A stretch of 49,655 nucleotides of DNA from JAQVYB01 sp964490935. Its GTDB lineage: Bacteria; Verrucomicrobiota; Kiritimatiellia; RZYC01. The position numbers and the translations under genes are program-made. Each line of letters starts with the position of its first letter. The stretch's first letter is position 1. The stretch is from NCBI GenBank assembly GCA_964490935.1, contig CAZBEO010000016.1, forward strand, positions 1 to 49,655, read 5' to 3'. The notes beneath the pieces are model-generated. The model was given only the letters and a program-made list of their open reading frames with translations, was not told the DNA's origin and searched no databases. Shown one piece after another: positions 27,501 to 35,349 of the stretch.

Positions 27501-28467
27501 TCGTCTCGCCATTTTTCAACCGTATTTCGACTTCCACGTTGTTGGCAAAGCCGACGTCTTCTACCATCGATAAGACTCGGTGCATATCCTCTGGACGCAC
27601 AAAAGTGCCCAGCTCGATGGGCGATTTCCCGATGACTTCATCCAGCGTATAACCCAAGGTATCCAAAAAGGTCTGGTTGACGTGGGTAAACAACCCGCTT
27701 TTCATGTCGGTGATGGCCTTCAGTGTGGACCCCGCCTGAAAGGTCTTTGAAAAAAGCAACTCGTTCTTGTTCAGTTGGGTTTGTTGCGTCGCGATGGTTT
27801 GATCGGTGCGTCGCAGGAGAAAAACGACCAAGGCCGCCAGTAGGGCCAGCAGTATCCCGTAACCCGGCCCGGCAAACATCAGGATGTGGGCGGCCACCTC
27901 CCGTTTCCAGGTGCGGGCATCAACGTCCATGCCCAGCACGGCAATCAGCTCGCCGGAGAGGGGGTCGGTCAGTGGCACGAGAGCGCTGATCCACGTTCCC
28001 CATCGGTCGGTCGCCGGGCCGACGGAGAGCGCTTTACCGCTATCAAACACCCGGAGATATTCGGGGGAAATTTCCTCGTAGAGCTGCCCGGCGGGTGACT
28101 CGTCTTCGGAGCCCACCGGCTCATTGTCCACGAAAAAGAAAACCTGGCCATCCGGCCTTCGGCCCATTAGATAGATAAATCGGCACCTGTCATTGGCTCG
28201 TTTGATGGCGGCGAGTTGTTTCTTGATTCGGAGGTAGTCGGGCGTATTCAAATCAGCAGCAGTGCCCGTAAGCGCCGCAAGCCGTTCGGGATTTACAGCC
28301 TGTGCGATCAGGTCGGCCTGTTGGAGCAGCCCCCTGTGCATCTCTTGATCCGCCCTGTTGGCCGCCCACCAAGTAAAGAGCAGGCCAGCGAGTAGAATCG
28401 CCCCCAGGATTCTGCCGGCTACCCATCGTTCCTTCCGGTGTTTTTTCATCATGCGAATGTGCTCCAT
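24559..28467 (-). CDS. hybrid sensor histidine kinase with three PAS domains, two receivers and HPt
   Basis: A 1302-residue inner-membrane phosphorelay protein. Order: TM1 (about 17-38), periplasmic sensor (about 39-195, including FIYLMGRRPDGQVFFFVD and ISALVPLTDPLSGELIAVLGMD, Cache-like), TM2 (about 196-218), three PAS/PAC units (about 240-620), HisKA with His653 in MSHEIRTPMNG, HATPase (DTGIGIPDNK, FGGSGLGLAI), receiver 1 (VIDMQMPDMDG), receiver 2 (VIMDVQMPVMDG) and a C-terminal HPt (AHTIKGASANVGG). All phosphotransfer residues appear present, so a complete relay is encoded in one chain. The ATG pair at 28452/28449 has GGAG at better spacing than the ATG at 28467. No partner regulator lies beside it; the signal and output are unknown. 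Its stop codon lies in the 56-bp repeat. Confidence 0.95.
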   Translation of the reverse strand: MEHIRMMKKHRKERWVAGRILGAILLAGLLFTWWAANRADQEMHRGLLQQADLIAQAVNPERLAALTGTAADLNTPDYLRIKKQLAAIKRANDRCRFIYLMGRRPDGQVFFFVDNEPVGSEDESPAGQLYEEISPEYLRVFDSGKALSVGPATDRWGTWISALVPLTDPLSGELIAVLGMDVDARTWKREVAAHILMFAGPGYGILLALLAALVVFLLRRTDQTIATQQTQLNKNELLFSKTFQAGSTLKAITDMKSGLFTHVNQTFLDTLGYTLDEVIGKSPIELGTFVRPEDMHRVLSMVEDVGFANNVEVEIRLKNGETRTGLFSADPIEMGPAPCLLTTMTDITDRKLVEEVLREKQAHLALALQSAQLGTWRVDITENKRYYGARCFQILGIDPNTFKGTADEFYRVVHPDDIEMLKKAMSESIAQNSPYELEYRIIWPDGTLHYIASHALLIRDEEGRPTKIDGLVEDITKKKLTGQALEEERQRLANVIQGTRVGIWEWNVQTGEGFCNERWAEIIGYTLEELMPVSSNTWSSLVHPDDLQKSKVLMGKHFSGDLPYYDNQLRIKHKDGHWVWTQDRGQVMTWTNDGKPLVMFGTHMDITEAKQAEEELEESNLQLEEAMIRAHQMAREAELANAAKSSFLANMSHEIRTPMNGVIGMTGLLLDTELTETQHQYTEAVRTSGESLLGLLNDILDFSKIEAGKLDLEMLDFDLQTLLDDLASTLAIQAHDKGIELLCGIAPEAPVLLRGDPGRLRQILTNLTGNAIKFTQAGEVAVRIAMESETEKTVRLRFSIRDTGIGIPDNKIRLLFEKFSQLDASTTRNFGGSGLGLAISKQLVEMMDGKMGVTSREGAGSEFWFTARLEKQAAETQGEASPPPADLAEVSVLIVDDNATNREMLNTCMTSWGMRVSEVGDGPSALLAFQQAVEKGDPFQVAVIDMQMPDMDGPALGRAVREDARLAKTRMVLLTSLGVRGDAKCFAEIGFNAYLTKPTRTRELKAVLSQVLVSSGGEAATSHAITTRHTTRETINLFAGCNVRILLVEDNITNQQVAVGILSKLGLTADVAANGAEAIKALESTAYDLVIMDVQMPVMDGYEATAQIRNPRSAVSNHDIPVIAMTAHAMADDRIKCLKAGMNDYLSKPINPDALAETLAKWLPPHNMTRNEVKRQPEEIITGQTASSEPAVWDSKAMMERLMGDEPLARKVIAGFLMDIPLQIEQLSRFMEIGDIQDVERQAHTIKGASANVGGDALKETAFAIEKAARAGNLHAAQADLEELKRRFDCLKKAIAETSCGN

Positions 28468-28647
28468 CCATCCGTGATCGACTGGGTTGCCCTTCTAAAA
28501 CAGCCGAACTCGCCGAACATACCCTTTCAGCACGGGTTCGTTTCGCCGTCGCTCTGGCAGCCACCTGATTGTCGGCGTGTAACAACGCAGTGCCGCCTCA
28601 TTTCGTTCGTTGTTCCCGCAGTCCAGAGGCGATTCTCTTGTCAAACT

Positions 28648-29034
28648 TTACCAAATGAGTGAGACGGGATATTGTCGGAAGGCCGAATCGTGGGAAATGA
28701 GGTGGTAGTTTCCGACGATAGCTTGAGATGCAAGCAGCCGATCAAATGGGTCTTTATGGTAATGGGGCAACCGATCAAGCGCATAGATGTCGGGAGGTTG
28801 AACGGGAATGACAGAGACCCCGTTAATATTTTCTTGCGCTGCAACAATCTCGTGCAAGGGGGTTGCCAGTTCGATTTTTCCGAGTTGGGCTTTTATTTGA
28901 ATTTTCCACAGGCTTGCCACGCTTAAGAAGAGCATATTTCCAGTAGAACCGAGCGCCTCCGCCGCAAGGAGAGAGAGCTTTTCAGGCGCAGCGTCCCACC
29001 AAATGAATGCGTGCGTGTCGAAAAGCAGATTCAT
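28648..29034 (-). CDS. vapC: PIN-domain toxin, VapC family, with an altered active-site position
   Basis: A 128-residue PIN-domain protein; active VapC toxins are Mg-dependent RNases. The N-terminal LLFDTHAFIWW carries Asp6, and the C-terminal half retains HKDPFDRLLASQA and ISHDSAF with the expected acidic residues. The conserved SLWE position, usually a Glu that helps bind metal, reads SVASLWKIQIK, so Lys44 replaces Glu (an AAA codon where GAA would be expected). The start overlaps the antitoxin stop by 4 bases, the usual toxin-antitoxin coupling. The toxin may therefore be weakened or dead. The 180 bases between it and the sensor kinase show no gene. Confidence 0.88.
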   Translation of the reverse strand: MNLLFDTHAFIWWDAAPEKLSLLAAEALGSTGNMLFLSVASLWKIQIKAQLGKIELATPLHEIVAAQENINGVSVIPVQPPDIYALDRLPHYHKDPFDRLLASQAIVGNYHLISHDSAFRQYPVSLIW

Positions 29035-29255
29035 TGTCCGTCACACCAGAATTGATCCGGCAAAGCTTCGTCAAAGTCTTCGCCTGTCTTGATTTTCCCC
29101 TCATGAAGGCCGGGCATGCGTGAGCAGATGGGGAGAAGCCGTGCCACCGGCTTGTGCCCTTCGCTAAACAATATTTGAACGCCGGACACAGCTCGATGCA
29201 CGATGTCACGGAGTATGGTATCTGATTGTTCAATTTCCACGGTTATTGTGTTCAT
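29031..29255 (-). CDS. type II antitoxin, Phd/YefM-like, paired with vapC
   Basis: A 74-residue protein upstream of and overlapping the PIN-domain gene (ATGA). It opens with a beta strand (MNTITVEIEQSD), followed by a helix and ILFSEGHKPVARLLPI, the typical Phd/YefM turn with the PVARL-P motif. The acidic, probably disordered C-terminus (GEDFDEALPDQFW) should bind and block the toxin. The N-terminus is expected to bind DNA and autoregulate the pair. The 143 bases up to the next gene (29256-29398) hold no other recognisable feature. Confidence 0.82.
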   Translation of the reverse strand: MNTITVEIEQSDTILRDIVHRAVSGVQILFSEGHKPVARLLPICSRMPGLHEGKIKTGEDFDEALPDQFWCDGQ

Positions 29256-29398
29256 ACTATTCCCTTTTGATCACCGGCAGGCTAGTAAATCCTCGGCCAG
29301 TCTGTAAAGGGTTTCTGAGGAAAAGATTTGCACCGCGCGCAGCAAGTACCGCAGATGTGGTATGCGCTTCCGCCTCACCTGCATTCGCGGGATCGTTG

Positions 29399-29878
29399 TC
29401 ACCGCAGTCCAACCTGGCGGAGGGCTTCATAGAGGACGATGGCGACGGAATTGGCGAGGTTGATGGAGCGGATGGCGCCGGGGAGCATGGGGATGGTGAG
29501 GGAGGTGGATGCAAACCGTTCATGCAGGGCGTCGGGCAGGCCGCGTGTTTCGCTGCCGAAGAGGAGGGCGTCGCCGGGTTGATACGAGGCGGCGGTGTAG
29601 GGCGTTTTTCCGTGCGTACTGAGCAGGAAGAGGCGTCCGGCGGTGTGTTGTTCCAGAAAGGCATCGAAGTTTTTGTGTCGGAGGAGGGTAACGGCGTCCC
29701 AGTAGTCGAGTCCGGCGCGTTTCATGGCCTGATCGGTGAGGCGGAATCCGAGGGGTTCAATGAGATGCAGGATGGCACCGGTTCCCGCGCAGAGTCGGGC
29801 GATATTGCCGGTGTTGGGCGGAATGTCCGGTTCGTAAAGTACGATGTGAAGCGGGGGCTGAACCAGTGGAAAATCCAT
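29399..29878 (-). CDS. trmL: tRNA (cytidine34-2'-O)-methyltransferase TrmL (SPOUT family)
   Basis: A 159-residue SPOUT methyltransferase that modifies the wobble nucleotide 34 of certain tRNA-Leu species in well-studied homologues. Motifs: LHIVLYEPDIPPNTGNIARLC at the start (the NTGN motif), then LFGSETRGLPDALHE, and the C-terminal knot region IPMLPGAIRSINLANSVAIVLYEALRQ. The length is normal for TrmL. It lies 8 bases downstream of the thioesterase stop and is probably cotranscribed with it. TrmH-type enzymes are longer, so TrmL is the better call. Confidence 0.95.
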   Translation of the reverse strand: MDFPLVQPPLHIVLYEPDIPPNTGNIARLCAGTGAILHLIEPLGFRLTDQAMKRAGLDYWDAVTLLRHKNFDAFLEQHTAGRLFLLSTHGKTPYTAASYQPGDALLFGSETRGLPDALHERFASTSLTIPMLPGAIRSINLANSVAIVLYEALRQVGLR

Positions 29879-29886
29879 GAGTGGCC

Positions 29887-30318
29887 TCAGGGTAGGGTGG
29901 GGAATTGCAGACGGAAGGCCTCGGGTGTTTTGGCGATGCGGGCGGCGGTATAATCGAAGAAGGCGAGGCTCGTGGTGAGGTGGGCGACGTCGGCCCCGGT
30001 TTGATTGGTGAAGCGGTAGGTGAGCTGGAAGCCGGTGCGGGTGATTTCGGTGACGGCGATTTGGATGCAGAGTTGGTCGCCGTGAAAGGCCTGTGCGCGA
30101 TAGGCGATGACGGCGTCGGTCATGATCAGGCCGATGACGCCGTCGATTTGTTTTTCACTCCATCCGTATTGTGCGAGAAAGCGCAGGCGGGCCTCTTGAG
30201 CGTAGCGCAGAAAGGCGTCGTTGCCCATGTGCTGCCCGTAGTTCACATCACCGATGACCACAGGCATTTCGGTTTGGAAGGGAAAGTCGGTCGGCATCTC
30301 TATTTTGATTCGCGGCAT
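29887..30318 (-). CDS. acyl-CoA thioesterase-like hot-dog protein
   Basis: A 143-residue protein when started at 30318, where AAGGAG precedes the ATG; the 12 codons upstream of this are probably not translated. The single hot-dog domain has VVIGDVNYGQHMGNDAFLRYAQEAR, comparable to the DxNxxGHxxN...EAR signature of 4HBT thioesterases, and ends in a normal strand (LTTSLAFFDYTAARI). It is unlike the thioesterase of the left cluster. With trmL it forms a two-gene unit. The substrate is unknown. Confidence 0.85.
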   Translation of the reverse strand: MPRIKIEMPTDFPFQTEMPVVIGDVNYGQHMGNDAFLRYAQEARLRFLAQYGWSEKQIDGVIGLIMTDAVIAYRAQAFHGDQLCIQIAVTEITRTGFQLTYRFTNQTGADVAHLTTSLAFFDYTAARIAKTPEAFRLQFPTLP

Positions 30319-30478
30319 GGGTCCATCTCCTTTTTGAAGGGGGGAATATAGCATTCAGCGCAAAGAGCGCATAGATCACAGAGACTATTTTTGCGTGAGC
30401 AAAAGCTGGGAAAATCGGCGCAAACAGATTGTGGAGATTTTTTAACTACGAAAGGCGCGAAATTACGCGAAAGAGAAC

Positions 30479-30773
30479 GGTTCTTCCGGGAATTTCGTGA
30501 AACAACAGGGTGCTTTGCTGTGGTTGTTAAATTTTTGCAATGCCGGGACAGCGACGAAGGCGGTGGGCCTTTTCCCTCTTGGGAGGGCCTGTGTCCCCAC
30601 GGGCCAAGCGGAGAGCGAGCGCGGAGAGCAAGAGAAATAAGGAATGAGCTGGGAAAAAATAAAAGGACGCTGAGGACAGCATCCCTCCCAAAATTCGCGA
30701 TACTTGCTTCTCTACTTTCAGAGACACCTCAATCTATCGCCGCACCGCTCCTCACGAAAAAGCCGGAAGAACC
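30479..30773 (-). repeat. about 295-bp element with terminal inverted repeats (MITE-like), fullest copy
   Basis: Both ends carry GGTTCTTCCGG followed by two variable bases or so and TTTCGTGA, in inverted orientation (30479-30502 and 30750-30773); about 19 of the first 22 bases agree. The inside is non-coding, with the CAGCTCATTCC/GCTTGGCCC core shared with 15851-16103 and 17407-17595 in opposite orientation. It sits in the 575-base gene-free stretch 30319-30893. No target-site duplication was obvious. The bases just outside (30440-30475, AACTACGAAAGGCGCGAAA) belong to another degenerate repeat also seen near 49447. Confidence 0.78.
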
Positions 30774-30893
30774 TGGCAGTGCCCTCTGTTTGTGTCTTTT
30801 GGAGCTTTTTGTGGCCATTTAGCGCATTTTCTCGATATTTCTAGGTATATCGTTTTACGAAAGGGTTTTTTTTGACTATTTTATGGTCTAATT

Positions 30894-33800
30894 ATGAGTA
30901 AAATGGGCTTTTTTCTTTATTTTCGCGGTTTTGTTCGAAAACCCCTCGGTTTTGGCAGGTTTTTTGGTTGTTTTCTCGTTTTTTGGCTATTTTTTTGTGT
31001 TTTTGCGCGGGGACAGTCGGTGCATTCGGGTGTGGGGGCGTTTCCGTATGCAGATTCGACGGGTACGGGCTATTCGTTTCGGGTGTGGGCGCCGAATGCG
31101 TCGAGCGTGTTGGTGGTGGGTGATTTTAATGGATGGGGGTTCGATACGTCGCTGGTGAAGGAGGGGGATGGGGAGCATTGGTCGTGCGATGTGGTGGGCG
31201 CACGTGCGGGGGATCAGTACAAATATTATTTGAATGGGAATCGGTGGCGGAAGGATCCGCGTAGTCGGTCGGTGACGGAGGAAAATAACAGCGTGTTGGT
31301 TGATCCGGGCGCGTATTCGTGGAGTGATTCCGCCTTTGTTCCGCCGTCGAAAAATGAGTTGGTGATTTATGAGCTGCACATCGGCAGTTTTTATGATCCG
31401 GATGCGGGGGATATTCAGGTGGCGACGTTTGCAGATGCGGAAGAGAAGCTGGATTATCTTTCCGAGTTGGGGATCAACTGCGTGGAGCTGATGCCGGTGG
31501 CGCGTTTTCCGGGTGATCGAAGCTGGGGATACAATCCGATTGATCTGTTTGCGGTGGAGAATGCCTATGGGGGTGCGGAGGCGTTCAAGCGTTTTGTGGA
31601 TGCGTGCCATCAGCGGGGCATCGCCGTGCATCTGGATATTGTGCACAATCACTACGACGCGGCGAATTCGGCGTGCGATCTGTGGGAATTCGATGGCTGG
31701 TACGGCACGGGCAATTACGGGGGCATCTATTTTTATCAGGAGGATGGCAAGTGCTGCACGATCTGGGGGCGGCGTCCGAATTATGGCCGGCAGGGGGTGC
31801 GTGATTTCATTACGGATAATGTGCGTATGTGGCTGGATGAATACCATGTGGACGGCTTCCGCTGGGATTCGTCGATGAACATCAAATATTATGATGACTA
31901 CTACTTTAACGCGGAGGGATATTCACTGCTGTATGACATCAACCAGATGATTCGTGATGAGTATGTGAATCATCTTAGCATCGGAGAAGACCAGGAACTG
32001 AATGTGAATTTCGACAGCGAATGGCACGACTCCTTTCACTATAATGTGGTGAGCCAGTTGACGCCGTCCTCGGATGCCGAACGGGACATGGGAATCGTGG
32101 CCGGGCAGATTGCCTATTCTTATGGAGCGCACCGCGTGATTTACACTGAGACGCACGAAAAGGTCGGCAAGCTGAACAACGCCACACGGCTGGTCAGCAA
32201 GATTGACCCATCCGATCCGACCGGTTACTGGGCACGTAAGCGGGCAACACTGGGCGCGGTGCTGACGATGACGTCGCCGGGCATTCCGCTGCTCTTTATG
32301 GGGCAGGAGTGGTTCGAGCACGAGGCCTTTGATGACTTTGCTCCACTCGACTGGGGACGCGCCGAAGCCAACCTGCGGAATCGTTTGCTCTATCAGCACC
32401 TGATTCATCTGCGGCGCAATCTGGATGGCGTGAGTGCGGGATTGAAGGGTGGGAATGGGGCCATTCTGCATGTGAATGACGAGGGCAAAGTCATTGCCTG
32501 GCACCGCTACGATGCGGGCGGCGTGGGTGATGATGTGGTGGTGGTCGCGAATTTCTCAGTGTTGGAGTGGGGGAATTACGAGATTGAATTTCCGCGCGCG
32601 GGCACCTGGTATGCTGTGTTCAATTCAGACTGGTCGCTCTACGGCAATGACTACGAGAATATCGGCGTGAGTAATGTGCAGGTGGCCGTTGCAGGCGGCA
32701 AGGCGTCCATAAAGCTCGCGCCCTACAGCGCCGTGATTTTTTCGCAGCAGGCGCCGGTGCCGCCTGATGCCGATCAGGACGGTATGCTTGATGCGTGGGA
32801 GACGGAACACGGGCTTGATCCTGGGAATCCCGCCGATGCCCTGCTGGACCCGGATAACGACGACCTAACCAACCGGCGCGAATTCGAACTGGGTGCCGAT
32901 CCGAATGTCTATACGGCTCTGCAACTGTATGACAGCGTCACGATGCCGGGCAATCACAACGACTGGAGCCTCTCCGCCGACGCCATGAAGCTGACCACCC
33001 ATTATCAATGGGAGCAGGTGCTGCACATGCCCGGCACTGCGGCGCGCGAATTCAAGCTTGTCGCCAATCAGAATTGGAGTGCCTGCTGGGGCGATACGGA
33101 TCAGTCCGGCTTTACATTGCCGATCAGCGGTGCAGGCGACCCCGGCGGCGCTGAAACGCCAATTAAAATTCAGGGCACTGACACGAACGTTACGCTGCAT
33201 TTTACCTTCTGTGAAACCAACCTGAGCTATGTCGTTTCCATCCTGCCTTTTCAGGATAACGACGGCGATGAGATGAATGATGCCTGGGAGTTCTTTCATG
33301 GACTTAACACCAATGATCCCGCCGATGCCGCCGGTGATCCCGATGACGACGGCTTTACCAATTTGCAGGAATATGAGAACGGCACCAATCCAGAGGAGCC
33401 CACCCCCAAGCTGCATGACTACGATGCGCTGTCGCTGGTGGGCACCTTCAATGGCTGGAGTTTGAATCAGGGTCGGATGAAACTCTTCGAGCACTACGGA
33501 TGGGAAATCGTTCAACCGGTTTGGACGCAAAGCGCCGTGCGCTTCAAGTTCGCAGGCAATACAAACTGGGCTTCCACCTGGGGCGATAACAATCAGTCGA
33601 ACACCGTGTTGCCTCTCGATTCCTACGGTGATTGGCAGGGGGCAGATATTGGTATTTCTTCGGCGATGAATGGGGTCTGCCGTTTTCGTTTCAATCAGAA
33701 AACCGTAGCGTACTCGGTGGAGCAACTGCCTTTTACGGATCAGGACGGCGATGGTATGCACGATGCCTGGGAGGCGTTTTACAGCCTCAACAGTAACAGT

Positions 33801-34916
33801 GCCGCCGATGCCTCCGCCGATTACGACGGCGATGGGTTTTCCAATCTGGATGAGTATCGCTATGCCACCGACCCACGGCGGGCGGACCCCAAACGTTCGA
33901 CCTATGGCCTTCTGTGCGTGGCCGGTACCTTCAATGCTTGGGCAGCTTCCAGTAATGCGATGACGCTGGTCGATAATTACCTGTGGGAAACCGTGCTGAC
34001 TCTCACCAATGAAGGGCCGACCAGTATAAAATTCGCCGCCAATGGGAGTTGGAGTACGAATTGGGGCGACAATACGGCTGGCGAAGGCCTGCCGCGCACT
34101 GGTCTTGCCGATGCCTCCGGCTCGAACATAAACTTCGACGTGGAAAACTCCGGCGATTATCGAATCCGTTTCAACGACCGTACGCTTCAGTATCAAATCA
34201 CCTTCACCCCGCGCAGCGCGTATGCAGGCATCACCATCCCGGGCACCTTTAACGGATGGGACCCCACGGCTAATGCCATGAAACTCGTGGGCAATTATCT
34301 GTGGGAACTCGACGCCTTTTTCAGCCACGCCAGCAATGTCTATTTTAAGTTTGTGGCCGATCAGGACTGGTCCGCGAATTGGGGTGCCGCCGGGCAAATC
34401 TCCTTTGATCTGCCGCTGGCTGATACCGGTACGCCCGATGCCGCCAACGTCCGCATTGCTCCCGTTTTGAACGGCAAGTACCGCTTCCGTTTCAACGAGG
34501 GAACCAGAGCCTATTCGGTGACGCTGCTCGCCGAGGCTGATCATGATAGCGATGGAATGCCCGATGACTGGGAAAGTCGCTATGGATTGAATCCGACCAA
34601 CCATCTGGACGCCGCGGAACAAGCCGATGACGATGGACTCAGCAATTACGAAGAATACCTTGCCGATACCGATCCGACTGACCCGGCCTCCTTCTTCGGG
34701 TTCGATTCGCTTTCGTGCGGGCTCGACGGAGAATTCATTCTTCAATGGCAGGGTGGAACCGGGGTGGTGCAGTACCTGCTGACGGCGTTGCCGGGTACGA
34801 ATCCGGCATGGGAGATCGTGTATACGAATCAACCGCCCACGGCGAGTCGGGTGACGCTCACCAATCTGTCGGGAGGGGACCAGCGTTGGTTTCGCCTGAA
34901 GGCGGTGCGCCCCTGA
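30894..34916 (+). CDS. secreted GH13 branching-enzyme/amylase-like protein with four repeated beta modules
   Basis: A 1340-residue secreted alpha-glucan enzyme. Order: T-rich-coded signal peptide (FFGCFLVFWLFFCVFARG), CBM48 (about 55-140, VLVVGDFNGW), GH13 barrel (about 155-520), C-terminal amylase beta domain (about 525-620), then DGD calcium-type repeats alternating with four homologous modules (starts near 680, 843, 1003 and 1108; motif GTFNGW..., FKFAGNTNWASTWGD), a final DGD unit and a C-terminal beta module. The nucleophile Asp325 (GFRWDSS) and acid/base Glu365 (SIGEDQ) are present. The third catalytic position, usually Asp in SHDE, is Glu422 in THEKVG. FMGQEWFE resembles GlgB. No clear Shine-Dalgarno is seen; ATG 30903 is an alternative. 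The TGA lies inside a hairpin. Confidence 0.9.
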   Translation: MSKMGFFLYFRGFVRKPLGFGRFFGCFLVFWLFFCVFARGQSVHSGVGAFPYADSTGTGYSFRVWAPNASSVLVVGDFNGWGFDTSLVKEGDGEHWSCDVVGARAGDQYKYYLNGNRWRKDPRSRSVTEENNSVLVDPGAYSWSDSAFVPPSKNELVIYELHIGSFYDPDAGDIQVATFADAEEKLDYLSELGINCVELMPVARFPGDRSWGYNPIDLFAVENAYGGAEAFKRFVDACHQRGIAVHLDIVHNHYDAANSACDLWEFDGWYGTGNYGGIYFYQEDGKCCTIWGRRPNYGRQGVRDFITDNVRMWLDEYHVDGFRWDSSMNIKYYDDYYFNAEGYSLLYDINQMIRDEYVNHLSIGEDQELNVNFDSEWHDSFHYNVVSQLTPSSDAERDMGIVAGQIAYSYGAHRVIYTETHEKVGKLNNATRLVSKIDPSDPTGYWARKRATLGAVLTMTSPGIPLLFMGQEWFEHEAFDDFAPLDWGRAEANLRNRLLYQHLIHLRRNLDGVSAGLKGGNGAILHVNDEGKVIAWHRYDAGGVGDDVVVVANFSVLEWGNYEIEFPRAGTWYAVFNSDWSLYGNDYENIGVSNVQVAVAGGKASIKLAPYSAVIFSQQAPVPPDADQDGMLDAWETEHGLDPGNPADALLDPDNDDLTNRREFELGADPNVYTALQLYDSVTMPGNHNDWSLSADAMKLTTHYQWEQVLHMPGTAAREFKLVANQNWSACWGDTDQSGFTLPISGAGDPGGAETPIKIQGTDTNVTLHFTFCETNLSYVVSILPFQDNDGDEMNDAWEFFHGLNTNDPADAAGDPDDDGFTNLQEYENGTNPEEPTPKLHDYDALSLVGTFNGWSLNQGRMKLFEHYGWEIVQPVWTQSAVRFKFAGNTNWASTWGDNNQSNTVLPLDSYGDWQGADIGISSAMNGVCRFRFNQKTVAYSVEQLPFTDQDGDGMHDAWEAFYSLNSNSAADASADYDGDGFSNLDEYRYATDPRRADPKRSTYGLLCVAGTFNAWAASSNAMTLVDNYLWETVLTLTNEGPTSIKFAANGSWSTNWGDNTAGEGLPRTGLADASGSNINFDVENSGDYRIRFNDRTLQYQITFTPRSAYAGITIPGTFNGWDPTANAMKLVGNYLWELDAFFSHASNVYFKFVADQDWSANWGAAGQISFDLPLADTGTPDAANVRIAPVLNGKYRFRFNEGTRAYSVTLLAEADHDSDGMPDDWESRYGLNPTNHLDAAEQADDDGLSNYEEYLADTDPTDPASFFGFDSLSCGLDGEFILQWQGGTGVVQYLLTALPGTNPAWEIVYTNQPPTASRVTLTNLSGGDQRWFRLKAVRP

Positions 34917-34950
34917 CAGGATAGCGGGCAGTAACCCGCTATCCTGTCAG
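34913..34950. terminator. 16-bp perfect hairpin containing the GH13 stop codon
   Basis: CTGACAGGATAGCGGG (34913-34928) pairs perfectly with 34935-34950 across a 6-base loop (CAGTAA). The stop TGA at 34914-34916 is inside the left arm. No U-tract follows, so classic intrinsic termination is uncertain; mRNA 3' end protection or bidirectional function between convergent genes is possible. Confidence 0.6.
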
Positions 34951-34952
34951 GA

Positions 34953-34976
34953 AACCACAGCGGATACGCTGTGGTT
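34953..34976. repeat. second perfect hairpin, 10-bp stem
   Basis: AACCACAGCG (34953-34962) and CGCTGTGGTT (34967-34976) are perfect reverse complements around GATA. It follows the preceding hairpin by two bases and leads into the tandem repeat. Confidence 0.6.
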
Positions 34977-34989
34977 GGTTTTGAGAGCT

Positions 34990-35345
34990 GGAGGGCGTCG
35001 GGCTCCGACGCCTTGGGATGGGATGGGTCGAGCGGTGATGGGNNNNNNNNNNNNNNNNNNNNNNNNNNNNNNNNNNNNNNNNNNNNNNNNNNNNNNNNNN
35101 NNNNNNNNNNNNNNNNNNNNNNNNNNNNNNNNNNNNNNNNNNCATCTGGCGCCGAGGCGCGTGAGGCCACGCGCCGTCCAGGAGGGAGTTAATAATTCTG
35201 GAGGGCGTCGGGCTCCGACGCCTTGGGATGGGATGGGTCGAGCGGTGATGGGTGGCTGGCATCTGGCGCCGAGGCGCGTGAGGCCACGCGCCGTCCAGGA
35301 GGGAGTTAATAATTTTGGAGGGCGTCGGGCTCCGACGCCTTGAGG
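34990..35345. repeat. 117-bp GC-rich tandem repeat with internal hairpins
   Basis: The unit begins GGAGGGCGTCGGGCTCCGAC and repeats at 35200 and 35317, a 117-base period; the first copy starts at 34990 and is interrupted by the scaffold gap. Each unit contains GGCGTCGG-GCT-CCGACGCC and GGCGCGTG-AGGC-CACGCGCC, both perfect 8-bp stems. The second and third units are nearly identical where they overlap. The tract lies between the convergent GH13 and methyltransferase-like genes. No spacers of CRISPR type and no coding frame are present. Confidence 0.85.
35043..35142. other. assembly gap (100 N)
   Basis: Exactly 100 undetermined bases within the tandem repeat, a conventional placeholder for a gap of unknown length. 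The number of repeat units is therefore unknown, and frames reading through it are artefacts. Confidence 0.99.
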
Positions 35346-35349
35346 TGGA

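Noticed and set aside
30479..30773. Insertion sequence with its own transposase
   Set aside because: The element is under 300 bp and has no transposase frame; no transposase is recognised anywhere in the window.
30871..30893. TTGACT as a -35 box for the GH13 gene
   Set aside because: A -10 at normal spacing would fall on or after the start codon, so it cannot serve that gene as annotated.
32865..34832. Long minus-strand open frame (655 codons) opposite the GH13 gene
   Set aside because: It is the mirror of a strongly coding, repeat-rich plus-strand region with clear domains; its translation is low-complexity Ile/Gly/Arg text with no family motif and no ribosome site.
35043..35142. Open frames running through the run of N
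   Set aside because: Artefacts of translating undetermined bases in an assembly gap.
34990..35345. Possible CRISPR array
   Set aside because: The 117-bp units repeat in full without unique spacers, and no cas genes are nearby.
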